Of a stretch of 64,000 bases of DNA, positions 8,268-16,535 are shown piece after piece. The stretch's first letter is position 1. Every line of letters starts with the position of its first letter. The stretch comes from Trebonia kvetii (GTDB lineage Bacteria > Actinomycetota > Actinomycetes > Streptosporangiales > Streptosporangiaceae). Position numbers and translations under genes: made by a program. The stretch is taken from NCBI RefSeq assembly GCF_007827045.1, contig NZ_RPFW01000002.1, positions 1,054,001 through 1,118,000 of the forward strand, in the 5' to 3' direction. The notes beneath the pieces are model-generated. The model saw nothing but the letters and a program-made list of their open reading frames with translations. It had not been told where the DNA came from and made no database searches.

Positions 8268-9179
8268 ATGTGCAGGCTGCTCGGGCTCAACGCGGGACGA
8301 CATCCGGTTAGCGCGTCATTCTGGCTGGTCGAAGCGCCGGACTCGCTGGAGGTGCAGAGCCACCGCAACGTGGACGGCAGCGGCATCGGCTTCTTCGACT
8401 CCTCCGGGGCACCCGTCGTTGACAAGCAGCCCGAGCCCGCGTTCGCCGACGAGGAGTTCGTCAGGGAGGCGAAGCAGGCGCGGTCGGTGACGTTCGTCGC
8501 GCACGTTCGCTACGCGACCGCGGGGAACCGGACTGTGGCCAACACCCATCCGTTCACCATGGGCGGCCGGATAATGGCGCACAACGGCGGGTTCGGTGAA
8601 CTTCGCAGGCTGGACGAACAGCTGGGCCGCTACCGGGAACTGGTGCAGGGCGACACCGACTCCGAACGGTACTTCGCGCTGATCACCCAGCAGACCGACG
8701 CTCACGGCGGCGACGTCGGCGCGGGCATCGCGGCCGCGGCCAGGTGGATCGGGGAACGGCTGCCGCTCTCTTCGCTGAACACCATCGTGGCCACGGCCGG
8801 GGAACTGTGGGCGCTGCGCTACCCCGGGCAGCACGCGCTGCACATCCTCGAGCGGGCCGCCGGGGCGAGCAGCCCGCCCGCACCCAGCACCCCAGCCGCA
8901 GCCGGCACCCGCGCCACGACAGGCAGCCCGCCCGGCACCGCCACCGGGTTGCACGCTCGCAGCTCGACCTCGTCGGTGCACGCTCCGGCACTGCATACGC
9001 TGCCCTCGGTGGTCGTGGCATCGGAGCGGCTCGACGGAGAGCAGGGCTGGCGAATGCTGGCATCAGGCGAGCTGGTCCACGTGCGCCCCGACCTCACCGT
9101 GGAGTCCGCCATGGTGATCCCCGAGGCCCCGGCCCACCTGGTCCCGCTTCCGCCCGGCAATCCCAACATCGACACCTGA
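8268..9179 (+). CDS. Class II glutamine amidotransferase (EgtC/YafJ-like)
   Basis: 303 aa. The N-terminus MCRLLGL exposes Cys2 as the Ntn-type nucleophile. VAHVRYATAGNRTVANTHPF and MAHNGGFGELRRLD are the glutamine-binding signatures of GATase_6 domains. A low-complexity Ser/Thr/Pro/Ala segment (~residues 203-235) is inserted before the last strands, which is unusual for this compact fold. EgtC members remove gamma-glutamyl from a cysteine-sulfoxide intermediate in ergothioneine synthesis, but no egtA/B/D/E genes are adjacent, so the role is uncertain. CGGAG precedes the ATG. Confidence 0.85.
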   Translation: MCRLLGLNAGRHPVSASFWLVEAPDSLEVQSHRNVDGSGIGFFDSSGAPVVDKQPEPAFADEEFVREAKQARSVTFVAHVRYATAGNRTVANTHPFTMGGRIMAHNGGFGELRRLDEQLGRYRELVQGDTDSERYFALITQQTDAHGGDVGAGIAAAARWIGERLPLSSLNTIVATAGELWALRYPGQHALHILERAAGASSPPAPSTPAAAGTRATTGSPPGTATGLHARSSTSSVHAPALHTLPSVVVASERLDGEQGWRMLASGELVHVRPDLTVESAMVIPEAPAHLVPLPPGNPNIDT

Positions 9180-9203
9180 CGGGCGCGGAAGTCGCGCCTT
9201 GAC

Positions 9204-9977
9204 CTAGCCGTGTCCGGGCTGCGCGGCCAGCACCGCCGCCTGCTCCACTTCTATGACCGATTCGGCGCGCAGCCGAGCGTCGTATGCCCGCTTGCCGCCG
9301 CGCACACCGAAAAGCCGCTTCGTCCAGACCAGGTAGATAACGAGCAGCAGGTTGACCGCGAACGCCCCAACCCGCAGCCAGGTGATCTTCACCGTGAGGT
9401 CGTAAATTTCATAGGGCAGGAAAACCGAAGTCGCGACCATGGCGAAATACTCGCCCCAGCGCTTGCCCAGCCACAGCCCGACGGCTTCAACCAACTCGAT
9501 AACCGCGTACACGGCCAGGCCGATGGCTAGATACAGCAGCACGCGCGGATTGAGCGTGAACGAATGCTGGATGAACCCAAGCAGCTTGGAGTGCGTGACA
9601 TCGAACCCGAGGCCCCGGTATAGGTCACGGATGGCCGGCAGGGCATCGTTGAACGCGCGCTGGACACCGGCTTTGTCGTACCGGAACCGCCATACGCCGT
9701 AGGCGGCAGCACCCAAGACGAGGAACCGGAACAAGCGCTCAACGGCGAAGACCCGCAGAAGCAGCTCGCTGCGCAGCTCCTTACCCCGGCGGACCAGCGG
9801 GGCCTCCGCCGCCGGACCGCTGCTGTGCTGCCCGTCAGTCGCGTACGCGCCGCAGCGCAGGCACCGCCAGGCCTGCCCCGCCGGGGTCGGAGCCACCAGC
9901 CGCTCCCGCAACTCCGGCTCGCTCGGCGCGTATGTCACGTGACCCTTGCGGGCACAGCCGAACAGGCTCCAGTCCAT
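9204..9977 (-). CDS. DUF2127 integral membrane protein
   Basis: 257 aa. A cytoplasmic N-terminal segment contains a zinc-ribbon-like CxxC (CLRCGAYATDG), then about four hydrophobic helices (for example FLVLGAAAYGVWRF, VLLYLAIGLAVYAVIELVEA, AVNLLLVIYLVW). LWLGKRWGEYFAMVATSVFL and PYEIYDLTVK are hallmarks of DUF2127. The function of the family is unknown. It converges with the amidotransferase gene (24-bp gap) and is divergent from the alcohol dehydrogenase pair. Confidence 0.85.
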   Translation of the reverse strand: MDWSLFGCARKGHVTYAPSEPELRERLVAPTPAGQAWRCLRCGAYATDGQHSSGPAAEAPLVRRGKELRSELLLRVFAVERLFRFLVLGAAAYGVWRFRYDKAGVQRAFNDALPAIRDLYRGLGFDVTHSKLLGFIQHSFTLNPRVLLYLAIGLAVYAVIELVEAVGLWLGKRWGEYFAMVATSVFLPYEIYDLTVKITWLRVGAFAVNLLLVIYLVWTKRLFGVRGGKRAYDARLRAESVIEVEQAAVLAAQPGHG

Positions 9978-10272
9978 GTTCCTAGACTATCCAGTCGGCC
10001 ACGCTGAGGCTCTGACGCGCGACGCGAGGAGATTGGCCGGGACAGCACACGTCCGGGTAACGCTCGGCAAGGGGCGCGACGGGTGACGCTGGGAACGTCG
10101 GCAAAGTTTGTCGCCGGCAGCCAAGTTTTTTTGCTTTGATCTGAACGAATGCATGGTGGCGCGGTCGCGGCCCGTCCCGGATGATGGATTAGCCCGTGGG
10201 CCTGCTGCCCGTCAGTTCCGCGTGCCGTCAGACGTTGTTAGCCTGCTGTACCACCCGAGAGAAGAGGTCCCT
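9978..10272. other. Intergenic promoter region of the alcohol dehydrogenase pair, no gene seen
   Basis: This 295-bp stretch separates the DUF2127 gene from the first alcohol dehydrogenase. An open frame upstream of 10273 continues in phase but lacks family homology and coding bias, so it is treated as leader. A run of seven T residues (about 10125-10131) and the ribosome site AGAGG just before 10273 are the only notable elements. Confidence 0.5.
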
Positions 10273-11385
10273 ATGGGCATCACCACGCGAGCCGCGGTCT
10301 GCCGCGTGCCCGGCCAGCCGTGGGAGATCACCGAGCTCGAACTGGATGACCCGAAGACCAATGAGATCAGGATCAAGTTCTTCGCGGCCGGCCTGTGTCA
10401 CTCCGACGACCACATCCAGAAGGGCGACGCGCCGATGCGCTTGCCCGTGGTCGGCGGGCACGAGGGTGCGGGCATCGTGGAGGCGGTCGGCCCGTCCGTC
10501 ACCCGGGTCAAGGTCGGCGACCACGTGACCTGCTCGTTCATCCCGGCTTGCGGTAAGTGCCGGTACTGCGCGACCGGCCGCCAGCAACTCTGCGACGCCG
10601 GCCTGAACGCCGCTGTCGGCTGCTTCCCCGACGGCACGTTCCGGTTCCACCAGGGCGGCGAGGACTTCGGCGGCCTGTGCGTGCTCGGCACGTTCTCCCA
10701 GTACGCGGTGGTGCACGAGTACTCGGTCATCAAGATCCCCGACGAGATCGGCTTCGACGTCGCCGCCCTGGTGGCCTGCGGCGTGCCGACCGGCTGGGGC
10801 TCGGCGGTCCGCGCGAGCGGCGTGCGCGCCGGTCAGACCGTGGTGATCTACGGCACCGGCGGCGTCGGCATGAACGCGGTGCAGGGCGCCAGCCTTGCGG
10901 GCGCCAAGAACGTCGTCGTGGTCGACCCGGTGGAGTTCAAGCGGGACCAGGCCCTGAGCGTATTCGGCGCGACGCACGCGTTCGCCACCGCCAAGGAGGC
11001 GCACGACTTCGTCGTGGAGACTACCTGGGGCGAGCTCGCCGACGTGGCCATCATCACCGTCGGCATCCTGCACGACGAGGTGATCGCGAACGCCATCAAG
11101 GTCATCGGCAAGTCGGGCCAGGTAACGATCACCGCCGTGGGCAACGGCTGGATCAACGAGAACCCGGGCATGCTCATCGGCTACCAGCGGCGGATCCAGG
11201 GCTCCATCTACGGCGGCTGCAGCCCGCTTGTCGACGTGCCCGCGCTGATCGGCCTCTACCAGGCGGGCAAGCTCAAGCTCGATGAGCTCATCACCCGCCG
11301 GTACAAGCTGGACGAGATCAACGATGGCTACCAGGACATGCTCGACGGCAAGAACATCCGCGGCGTCATCATCCACGAGCACTGA
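10273..11385 (+). CDS. NDMA-type zinc alcohol dehydrogenase, copy 1
   Basis: 370 aa from ATG 10273, chosen because AGAGG lies just upstream and homology begins at MGITTRAAVC. Catalytic zinc ligands: Cys42 in LCHSDDHIQKGD and the His/Glu of GGHEGAG. The structural zinc loop is CGKCRYCATGRQQLC. The nucleotide fold is VIYGTGGVGMNAVQGASLAG. The PDGTFRFHQGGEDFGG insertion and SQYAVVHEYSVIKI are typical of the Rxyl_3153-type NDMA-dependent alcohol dehydrogenases, which hold a bound nicotinamide cofactor and in mycofactocin organisms pass electrons to mycofactocin. It forms a tight operon with copy 2. Confidence 0.88.
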   Translation: MGITTRAAVCRVPGQPWEITELELDDPKTNEIRIKFFAAGLCHSDDHIQKGDAPMRLPVVGGHEGAGIVEAVGPSVTRVKVGDHVTCSFIPACGKCRYCATGRQQLCDAGLNAAVGCFPDGTFRFHQGGEDFGGLCVLGTFSQYAVVHEYSVIKIPDEIGFDVAALVACGVPTGWGSAVRASGVRAGQTVVIYGTGGVGMNAVQGASLAGAKNVVVVDPVEFKRDQALSVFGATHAFATAKEAHDFVVETTWGELADVAIITVGILHDEVIANAIKVIGKSGQVTITAVGNGWINENPGMLIGYQRRIQGSIYGGCSPLVDVPALIGLYQAGKLKLDELITRRYKLDEINDGYQDMLDGKNIRGVIIHEH

Positions 11386-11401
11386 GAAGGAAGCGCAGAC
11401 G

Positions 11402-12535
11402 ATGAGCACCATCACCACTCGCGCCGCGATCGCCAGGGGTCCGTACCTCGGCTGGGAACTTGTCGACTTGCAGCTTGACCCGCCGAAGGCGCACGAGGTC
11501 CGGGTCAAGATCATGGCCGCAGGCCTGTGCCACTCCGACGACCACATCACCGCCGGCGACGCCCCCGTCCGGATGCCGGTTGTCGGCGGCCACGAGGGCT
11601 CAGGCGTCGTCGAGTCCGTCGGTCCCGACGTGCAGCGCGTGAAGCCGGGCGACAAGGTCGTCCTGTCCTACATCCCCGCCTGCGGCGCCTGCCGGCCGTG
11701 CTCCACCGGGCACTCCAACATGTGTGTGAAGGGCCTGAACGCGGGCACCGGCATGTTCGAGGACGGCACCTGGCGGTTCCACGAGGGCGAGACGGACATC
11801 GGCGGGTTCTGCTCGCTCGGCACGTTCTCTCAGTACGCGGTCGTGTCGGAGTACGCAACCGTTCCGCTGCGTGAGGATTTTCAGGACATACCGTTCGAGC
11901 TGCTGTGCCTGGTCGGCTGCGGCGTGCCGACCGGCTTCGGGTCCGCGGTGCACGCGGCCGGGGTGCAGGTCGGCGACACCGTGGTGATCTTCGGCGCCGG
12001 CGGCGTCGGCAGCAACGCGGTGCAGGGCGCCCGGTTCGCCGGGGCGAAGAACGTCGTCGTGGTCGACCCGGTGGAGTTCAAGCGGGAGATGGCCACCACG
12101 GTGTTCGGTGCCACGCACGCCTTCGCCACCGCCAAGGAGGCGCACGAGTTCGTCAGGGAGACCACCTGGGGCCAGCTCGCCGACCACTGCATCATGACGC
12201 CCAACGCGGTCACCGAGGAGATGGTGAACGCCGCGGTGCAGATGACCGGCAAGGGCGGCAAGGTGACGATCACCGCGGTCGGCCACCTCACCGAGCGCGC
12301 CGTGCACCTGCACGCGGGTGCGCTGATCGGCTACATGCGGCAGATCCAGGGTGCGCTGGCCGGCGGCAGCAACCTGCTGTACGACATTCCGATGCTGCTC
12401 GGCCTGTACAAGTCGGGCCAGCTCAAGCTGGACGAGCTGGTTACCAGGAAGTACTCGCTCGACCAGGTCAACCAGGCCTACCAGGACATGAACGAGGGCA
12501 AGAACATCCGCGGGGTCATCATCCACGAGCACTAG
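11402..12535 (+). CDS. NDMA-type zinc alcohol dehydrogenase, copy 2
   Basis: 377 aa from ATG 11402, preceded by GAAGGAAG. Same architecture as copy 1: LCHSDDHITAGD, GGHEGSG, structural loop CGACRPCSTGHSNMC, Rossmann VIFGAGGVGSNAVQGARFAG. The protein clearly arose by tandem duplication: long identical stretches such as KNVVVVDPVEFKR and ATHAFATAKEAH, and both end GVIIHEH. Substitutions cluster in the substrate loops (for example TPNAVTEEMVNAAVQ versus TVGILHDEVIANAIK), suggesting different alcohols or a heteromer. Confidence 0.88.
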   Translation: MSTITTRAAIARGPYLGWELVDLQLDPPKAHEVRVKIMAAGLCHSDDHITAGDAPVRMPVVGGHEGSGVVESVGPDVQRVKPGDKVVLSYIPACGACRPCSTGHSNMCVKGLNAGTGMFEDGTWRFHEGETDIGGFCSLGTFSQYAVVSEYATVPLREDFQDIPFELLCLVGCGVPTGFGSAVHAAGVQVGDTVVIFGAGGVGSNAVQGARFAGAKNVVVVDPVEFKREMATTVFGATHAFATAKEAHEFVRETTWGQLADHCIMTPNAVTEEMVNAAVQMTGKGGKVTITAVGHLTERAVHLHAGALIGYMRQIQGALAGGSNLLYDIPMLLGLYKSGQLKLDELVTRKYSLDQVNQAYQDMNEGKNIRGVIIHEH

Positions 12536-12648
12536 GACTCGCTTGCGAGCAGCCCCGAGATTCCCTGATTCCGGGCAGCTTGCTCTGGCTTGCCTGAATT
12601 TTCCGAAACCGTTGAACCCTCCGCGAGCAGCGCCGCGTACTACGCAAC

Positions 12649-13407
12649 ATGAGGATCCCAACGCCTGTCATCACACTGATTGCCGGCGTGGCCTTGTTCG
12701 CCGGCCTTCTTGCTGCCAGCGTTCACCAGGTGTCTAACAAGAAGGCCGCGCTCGCCGCGGCCTCGGCGAGCGCCGCCGCGAGCCCCACGACGAGCACCGC
12801 AGCGACCGCTTCGGTGAGCGCGGCGCAGTCACCGGCCGCCGGGGCTTCCACGACCACCGCGCTCTCGCCCTCGGCATCGCCGTCGCCCACCGCGTCGCGC
12901 GGGTTCGTGGTGCCGCCGCACGCCAACTACGTGGGCAAGGTACAGGGCAACCTTGGCTCGGTCGCGATCGTTGTGCACGACACCTTCGCGATCGCCTACT
13001 TCTGCAATGGCAGCACGCAGGAGGCCTGGCTCAAGGGCACGCCGCACGACGGGAAACTGTCTATGACGGGCAAGAACCACGCCACCCTCACCGCCAACTA
13101 CGCGCTCGGGCACGCACGCGGCACGGTGGTTGTGGACGGCATCGCCCACGTCTTCTCCATCATCGCGGTGCACCGGCCGTCGGGGCTCTTCCAGTCGATC
13201 GCCGTCGTGCGCGGCGCCACCGTCAAGGCCGGCTGGATCGTCCTAGCCGACGGAACGCAGGTCGGTTCACTCGAACCGGATTCCACCTCCGCGGACCCGG
13301 CCGCGCAGACGGCACCGAAGCTGGACCTGTCCACCCTGACGGCCCAGGACGGCAGCACCACGCTCCACGCCACGCCGATCGACGCGGAAACAGGTAGCGG
13401 GTTCTGA
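12649..13407 (+). CDS. Membrane-anchored protein with Ala/Ser/Thr linker and beta-rich extracytoplasmic domain
   Basis: 252 aa, not recognised. One N-terminal hydrophobic segment (PVITLIAGVALFAGLLAA) is a signal anchor, followed by a ~55-residue Ala/Ser/Thr/Pro linker. The globular domain begins near YVGKVQGNLGSVAIVVHD and contains YFCNGSTQEAWLKGT. A single cysteine there could bind a ligand. It sits 33 bp upstream of the DUF6529 protein and the Rieske lipoprotein on the same strand, so it is probably an extracytoplasmic component of the same redox module. Confidence 0.7.
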   Translation: MRIPTPVITLIAGVALFAGLLAASVHQVSNKKAALAAASASAAASPTTSTAATASVSAAQSPAAGASTTTALSPSASPSPTASRGFVVPPHANYVGKVQGNLGSVAIVVHDTFAIAYFCNGSTQEAWLKGTPHDGKLSMTGKNHATLTANYALGHARGTVVVDGIAHVFSIIAVHRPSGLFQSIAVVRGATVKAGWIVLADGTQVGSLEPDSTSADPAAQTAPKLDLSTLTAQDGSTTLHATPIDAETGSGF

Positions 13408-13440
13408 CATCGCACCCGCTGACTGAGAAGGGGACAGCAC

Positions 13441-14028
13441 ATGGCAGCACAGTTTGAGCCGCCCGCCCCGACGAGGCTGGATCCGGTCCAGCCTGCCACG
13501 TCGGCCGGGCTGCTCGTCGTACCCGCGCTTGTCGGCTGCCTGGTGGCGCTGACGCTTGGCATCTATGGACGGCTGCACTCCCCGACCGGGGTGGCCGTGG
13601 ACATCGCGGGTTTCTCAAGCCCGGGCACGGTCAAGGCGTGGCTCGCCTCGGCAGCGGTCGTGTTCGCGCTCGTCCAGGTTGGCTCCTCCCTGGTGATGTA
13701 CGGGAAGGTGCCGTGGATCGCCGCGCCGTCCTGGATCGGCGTCCTGCACCGCTGGTCGGGACGGATCGCGTTCATCCTGACCGTGCCGGTCGTGGTGCAC
13801 TGCCTGTACGCGCTCGGGTTCCAGACCTATAACGTCAGGGTCCTCGTGCACTCGATCGCCGGCTGCCTGTTCTTCGGCACGTTCACGGTCAAGATGCTGT
13901 CGCTGACCAGGCGCGGGATGCCCGGGTGGGTACTGCCCTTGCTCGGCGGCGCAGTTTTCGCGCTCCTGGTCCTCCTGTGGTTCACCTCGGCCTTCTGGTT
14001 CTTCTCTGTCTTTGGATTCAGGCGATGA
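13441..14028 (+). CDS. DUF6529-like multi-helix membrane protein, b561/ferric-reductase-like
   Basis: 195 aa, about five hydrophobic helices: SAGLLVVPALVGCLVALTLG, VKAWLASAAVVFALVQVGSS, IAFILTVPVVVHCLYALGF, VHSIAGCLFFGTFTVKML and LLGGAVFALLVLLWFTSAFW. Histidines in LHRWSGR, VVVHCLY and LVHSIAGC sit at helix ends or centres and are positioned like haem ligands in cytochrome b561-type proteins. The ribosome site GAGAAGGGG precedes ATG 13441. The stop overlaps the Rieske start (ATGA), implying obligate co-translation with an electron carrier. Haem binding is inferred. Confidence 0.72.
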   Translation: MAAQFEPPAPTRLDPVQPATSAGLLVVPALVGCLVALTLGIYGRLHSPTGVAVDIAGFSSPGTVKAWLASAAVVFALVQVGSSLVMYGKVPWIAAPSWIGVLHRWSGRIAFILTVPVVVHCLYALGFQTYNVRVLVHSIAGCLFFGTFTVKMLSLTRRGMPGWVLPLLGGAVFALLVLLWFTSAFWFFSVFGFRR

Positions 14029-14534
14029 GCGAGCCTGCTGACGCGGGGACGGCCCAAGGCCTTGAGCCGCCCCCGAGCCGCCGGGCGGTGCTGCTCGGGG
14101 CGGGCGTTACCTGCGTCGCCGCGCTGGCGGGCTGTAGCACGTATGACGCCAACAACGGTGGGGTAGCGGGACCGCCGCCATCCGCGCCGGCCACCAGTGC
14201 GGCCGCAAGCTCCGGCGGCGGTACGGCCACGGGCACTGCGCCCGCGTCCAATGCCCTGGCAAGCACCGCACAGGTTCCTGAAGGCGGCGGCACGATCATC
14301 AGCGGCAAGAACATCGTGATCACGCAGCCGCAGGCCGGCTCGTTCAAGGCCTTCACCGCGGTGTGCACGCACCAGGGATGCATCGTAAGCAGCGTTTCCG
14401 GCGGAACGATCAACTGCCCGTGCCATGGCAGCAAGTTCAGCATCAAGGACGGTTCCGTCGTTAACGGCCCCGCTGCCAGTCCGCTCTCCCCCATCACCAT
14501 CGAAGTCGAAGGCAGCTCGATCATTCAGGGCTGA
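14025..14534 (+). CDS. Secreted Rieske [2Fe-2S] lipoprotein
   Basis: 169 aa from ATG 14025, which overlaps the previous stop. The N-terminus has a twin-arginine (Arg19-Arg20, SRRAVLLGAG) and a lipobox LAGC with Cys37, so folded export by Tat and lipid anchoring are expected. A Ser/Gly/Ala linker leads to the Rieske domain with both cluster boxes CTHQGC and CPCHGSKF (two Cys, two His) and a final SPLSPITIEVEG. Small stand-alone Rieske lipoproteins of actinomycetes carry electrons outside the membrane. Here the partner is the b561-like protein encoded immediately upstream. Confidence 0.9.
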   Translation: MSEPADAGTAQGLEPPPSRRAVLLGAGVTCVAALAGCSTYDANNGGVAGPPPSAPATSAAASSGGGTATGTAPASNALASTAQVPEGGGTIISGKNIVITQPQAGSFKAFTAVCTHQGCIVSSVSGGTINCPCHGSKFSIKDGSVVNGPAASPLSPITIEVEGSSIIQG

Positions 14535-14554
14535 GGCGGGCACGGGCTGCCACA

Positions 14555-14576
14555 GTAACTTCAGTTTTGTGCCGTG
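14555..14576 (+). repeat. Island repeat, copy 1 (GTAACTTCAGTTTTGTGCCG core)
   Basis: Divergent first copy of the repeat family whose consensus core is GGTGRCTCCASTTTTGCRTC followed by GTGAAT. It is directly after the Rieske gene and overlaps the 3' end of the arginase remnant, marking the left limit of the accessory island. Confidence 0.55.
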
Positions 14577-14866
14577 TCTTGCCATGCCAGGTCGGCGCCG
14601 AGTGCTCCGGCAAGCCGGGTGATTGCGTCGCGGGTGGCCTGGTCATTGACGCGATCGGGAAGCCAGGCGCAGGCGATGCAGGCGCCTTTCACGTCGGTGG
14701 TGGCGCAGACGGCGGCGAGGCATTCCTCGATCTGGGTGACTGCGGGTCCGGGGCCAGAGGGGAAGCGAGGGCCGGGCAGCTGCGCGCTGTCGATTACGTC
14801 CACGTCGAGGTGCAGGTAGACCGGCATGCGGCCAAGCCCGGCGAGAGCCGATGTGGGACAGCCGTA
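14561..14866 (-). pseudogene. Arginase/agmatinase-family C-terminal remnant
   Basis: The last ~100 codons of a ureohydrolase: the metal-binding signature appears as VYLHLDVDVIDSAQLPG, followed by CLAAVCATTDVKGACIACAW and RDAITRLAGALGADLAW. In-frame homology-like sequence (SALAGLGR) continues upstream of the only ATG (14827) up to a TAA that is also the stop of the methyltransferase, so the N-terminal two thirds, including the first metal-ligand histidine, are gone. Ureohydrolases are ~300 aa. Probably a deletion remnant, not functional. Confidence 0.7.
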
Positions 14867-15673
14867 TTAGGGGTTGGTAGCGACGGCCAGTACTCGGCGG
14901 AGCAGGGCGGCCCACTGCAGGGACCTCACAGCCTCTTGGTGGAGGGACCACAGCGCGGGGTCGTCGCCAGGGTCGAGCGCGGTGGCCTCTTCCCACAGCG
15001 CGTGCTCGCAGGCCAGCCAGGACGGGCGGTCCTGGACCTCGACGTCCGTGAAGCCCGCCTGGCGCAGGCCGGCGGCGAGGTTCGCCCGGCGCAGCCGGGG
15101 ACTGAGCCGCTCGTCGGCGCGATCGAACGGCTCCCAACAGGTCAGCGCTATCCGGCCGCCGGGCTTGAGCACCCTGCGGATCTCCTCGTAGGCGATGGCC
15201 GGCTCATCGGGAAACTGGATGGCGTCGGTGCACAGCACGGCGTCAACGCTGGCATCGGGCAGGCCCGTCGCCGTGAGCTCGCCGACGCGGAAGCTCGCGC
15301 TGCTCACGCCCATGCGCGCGGCCTGCTCCCGCGCCTCAGCGAGGGCCTGCGCGGAGAAGTCCACGCCGATGAGGAGCGCCCCGCCTTGCTTCGCAGCCAG
15401 CAGGCCATAGGCACCTCGGCCGCACGCGAGGTCAAGCAGCGTGCTCCCGGGCCTGAGCCGGAGCTCTTCGGCCAGCTCCGGGATGGCATCGGCGGGGACC
15501 ACTCCCGCCCGCGTGCCGGGCGGGAAGCCCGTGTGCCGGTTCATCATTTCGGCCACGGCCGGCATCGCGGACTGGTCCGCGTACCATCCGTCGAAATACT
15601 CGGCGGACAGCGGTTTCGGGGGATGGGCCAAGAGTAGGCGTCGCCTGGGCCGTCCTGAAGCGCTGAACGGCAC
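14867..15673 (-). CDS. Class I SAM-dependent methyltransferase
   Basis: 268 aa from a GTG at 15673; the first ~20 residues look like leader, and a later start near AEYFDGWYADQS is equally possible. Motif I is LLDLACGRGAYGLLAAKQGG, motif II VDFSAQALAEAREQA, motif IV DAVLCTDAIQFPDEP, and post-motif GGRIALTCWEPF. This is the UbiE/Methyltransf_11 pattern acting on small molecules. Substrate unknown. It ends in the same frame as the arginase remnant and is the first intact gene of the island. Confidence 0.8.
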   Translation of the reverse strand: MPFSASGRPRRRLLLAHPPKPLSAEYFDGWYADQSAMPAVAEMMNRHTGFPPGTRAGVVPADAIPELAEELRLRPGSTLLDLACGRGAYGLLAAKQGGALLIGVDFSAQALAEAREQAARMGVSSASFRVGELTATGLPDASVDAVLCTDAIQFPDEPAIAYEEIRRVLKPGGRIALTCWEPFDRADERLSPRLRRANLAAGLRQAGFTDVEVQDRPSWLACEHALWEEATALDPGDDPALWSLHQEAVRSLQWAALLRRVLAVATNP

Positions 15674-15722
15674 CGGCTGGCTTCGGCCAAGTGCTCTTGG
15701 CCCGGCCGCCCAACAAGGCGTC

Positions 15723-16283
15723 TCAGACCCGGCCGTAGCGCGAGTAGGTGATGCCGGAGCGGAAGATCTTGGCCTCGAGCAGCCTCAGCGCCGGTAGCTC
15801 AAACCCGTTGGGAAAAAGCCGGCGGCCACGGCCCTGCACGATTGGATAGACGAACAGGCGGTACTCGTCGACCAATCCCGCGACGATCAAGGCGTGGCAC
15901 AGCGTGATGCTGCCGGTGATCACGATGTCCTTGCCCGGCTGATCCTTGAGCGCACGGACCTCCGTGACCGGGTCACCTGACAAGACGGCGGAGTTCTGCC
16001 ACCCCGGGTCGGCCAAGGTGGAAGAGACGACGTACTTGCGCACCCGGTTGAGGTAATCCGAGATGCCCGTGCCGTCGTCTGCCTGCTTAGGCCAGTAGCC
16101 GCGGAGATCTTCGAAAGTCTTCCGGCCGGTAAGGAACCCGTCGGCCGCAGCATCCTGACGGTGCAGCTCCTCAAGCAGATCCGAGTTGTCCGCACCCCCC
16201 TGACCCTGCGGATCGAACCAGTTACCCAGCATCTCGATCGATCCATCGACGGTGATGTTCTGGGTAATCGCAAGGGTGCGCAA
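15723..16283 (-). CDS. RibD-C/dihydrofolate reductase-family protein
   Basis: 186 aa from a TTG start at 16283 with an excellent GAGGAGG ribosome site, which decides the start. Family signatures: N-terminal ITQNITVDGSIEM, GFLTGRKTFEDLRGYW, KYVVSSTLADPGW, IVITGSITLCHALIVAGLVD and YPIVQGRGRRLFPNG. These are the RibD-C fold proteins annotated as dihydrofolate reductase family, ~190 aa, common in actinomycete accessory DNA with unknown substrates. It is the last intact gene before repeat copy 2. Confidence 0.82.
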   Translation of the reverse strand: MRTLAITQNITVDGSIEMLGNWFDPQGQGGADNSDLLEELHRQDAAADGFLTGRKTFEDLRGYWPKQADDGTGISDYLNRVRKYVVSSTLADPGWQNSAVLSGDPVTEVRALKDQPGKDIVITGSITLCHALIVAGLVDEYRLFVYPIVQGRGRRLFPNGFELPALRLLEAKIFRSGITYSRYGRV

Positions 16284-16454
16284 CGGTGTCCTCCTCGGCG
16301 TCAGCGCTTCCGCCTACGTCATGGCCTGGATTAGACCCAGGTCACATGGGAAACTCATCGGTCCCTCCATCGGAGCCTCACCTGGCAAGGGACTCCGAAC
16401 AGTTGCAGGGGCTCAACCCGGACTCAGAGGCATCCAAGACCCTAGAGCAGGATC

Positions 16455-16508
16455 CAGGGGTGGCCCCACTTTTGCATCGTGAATCTTCGCTGCGAGGGCG
16501 TTAGTCCC
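16455..16508 (+). repeat. Island repeat, copy 2, with relic of a DUF4253-like stop region
   Basis: Core GGTGGCCCCACTTTTGCATC plus GTGAAT at 16459-16484. Unlike other copies except the one at 21679, it is followed by GGGCGTTAGTCCCACCAG (16495-16512), which on the minus strand reads TGG TGG GAC TAA, the same last codons that end the recombinase-DUF4253 gene at 21795. This copy therefore retains a scrap of a second DUF4253-like 3' end. Confidence 0.65.
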
Positions 16509-16535
16509 ACCAGGTTCATCTGGTCCTCCCTCCTG

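Noticed and set aside
10108..10272. N-terminal extension of the first alcohol dehydrogenase
   Set aside because: In-frame upstream codons lack homology; the ATG at 10273 has AGAGG and coincides with the family N-terminus.
16286..16504. Plus-strand 72-codon frame ending inside repeat copy 2
   Set aside because: Third-position GC is not elevated and the C-terminus is translated repeat; not supported as a gene.
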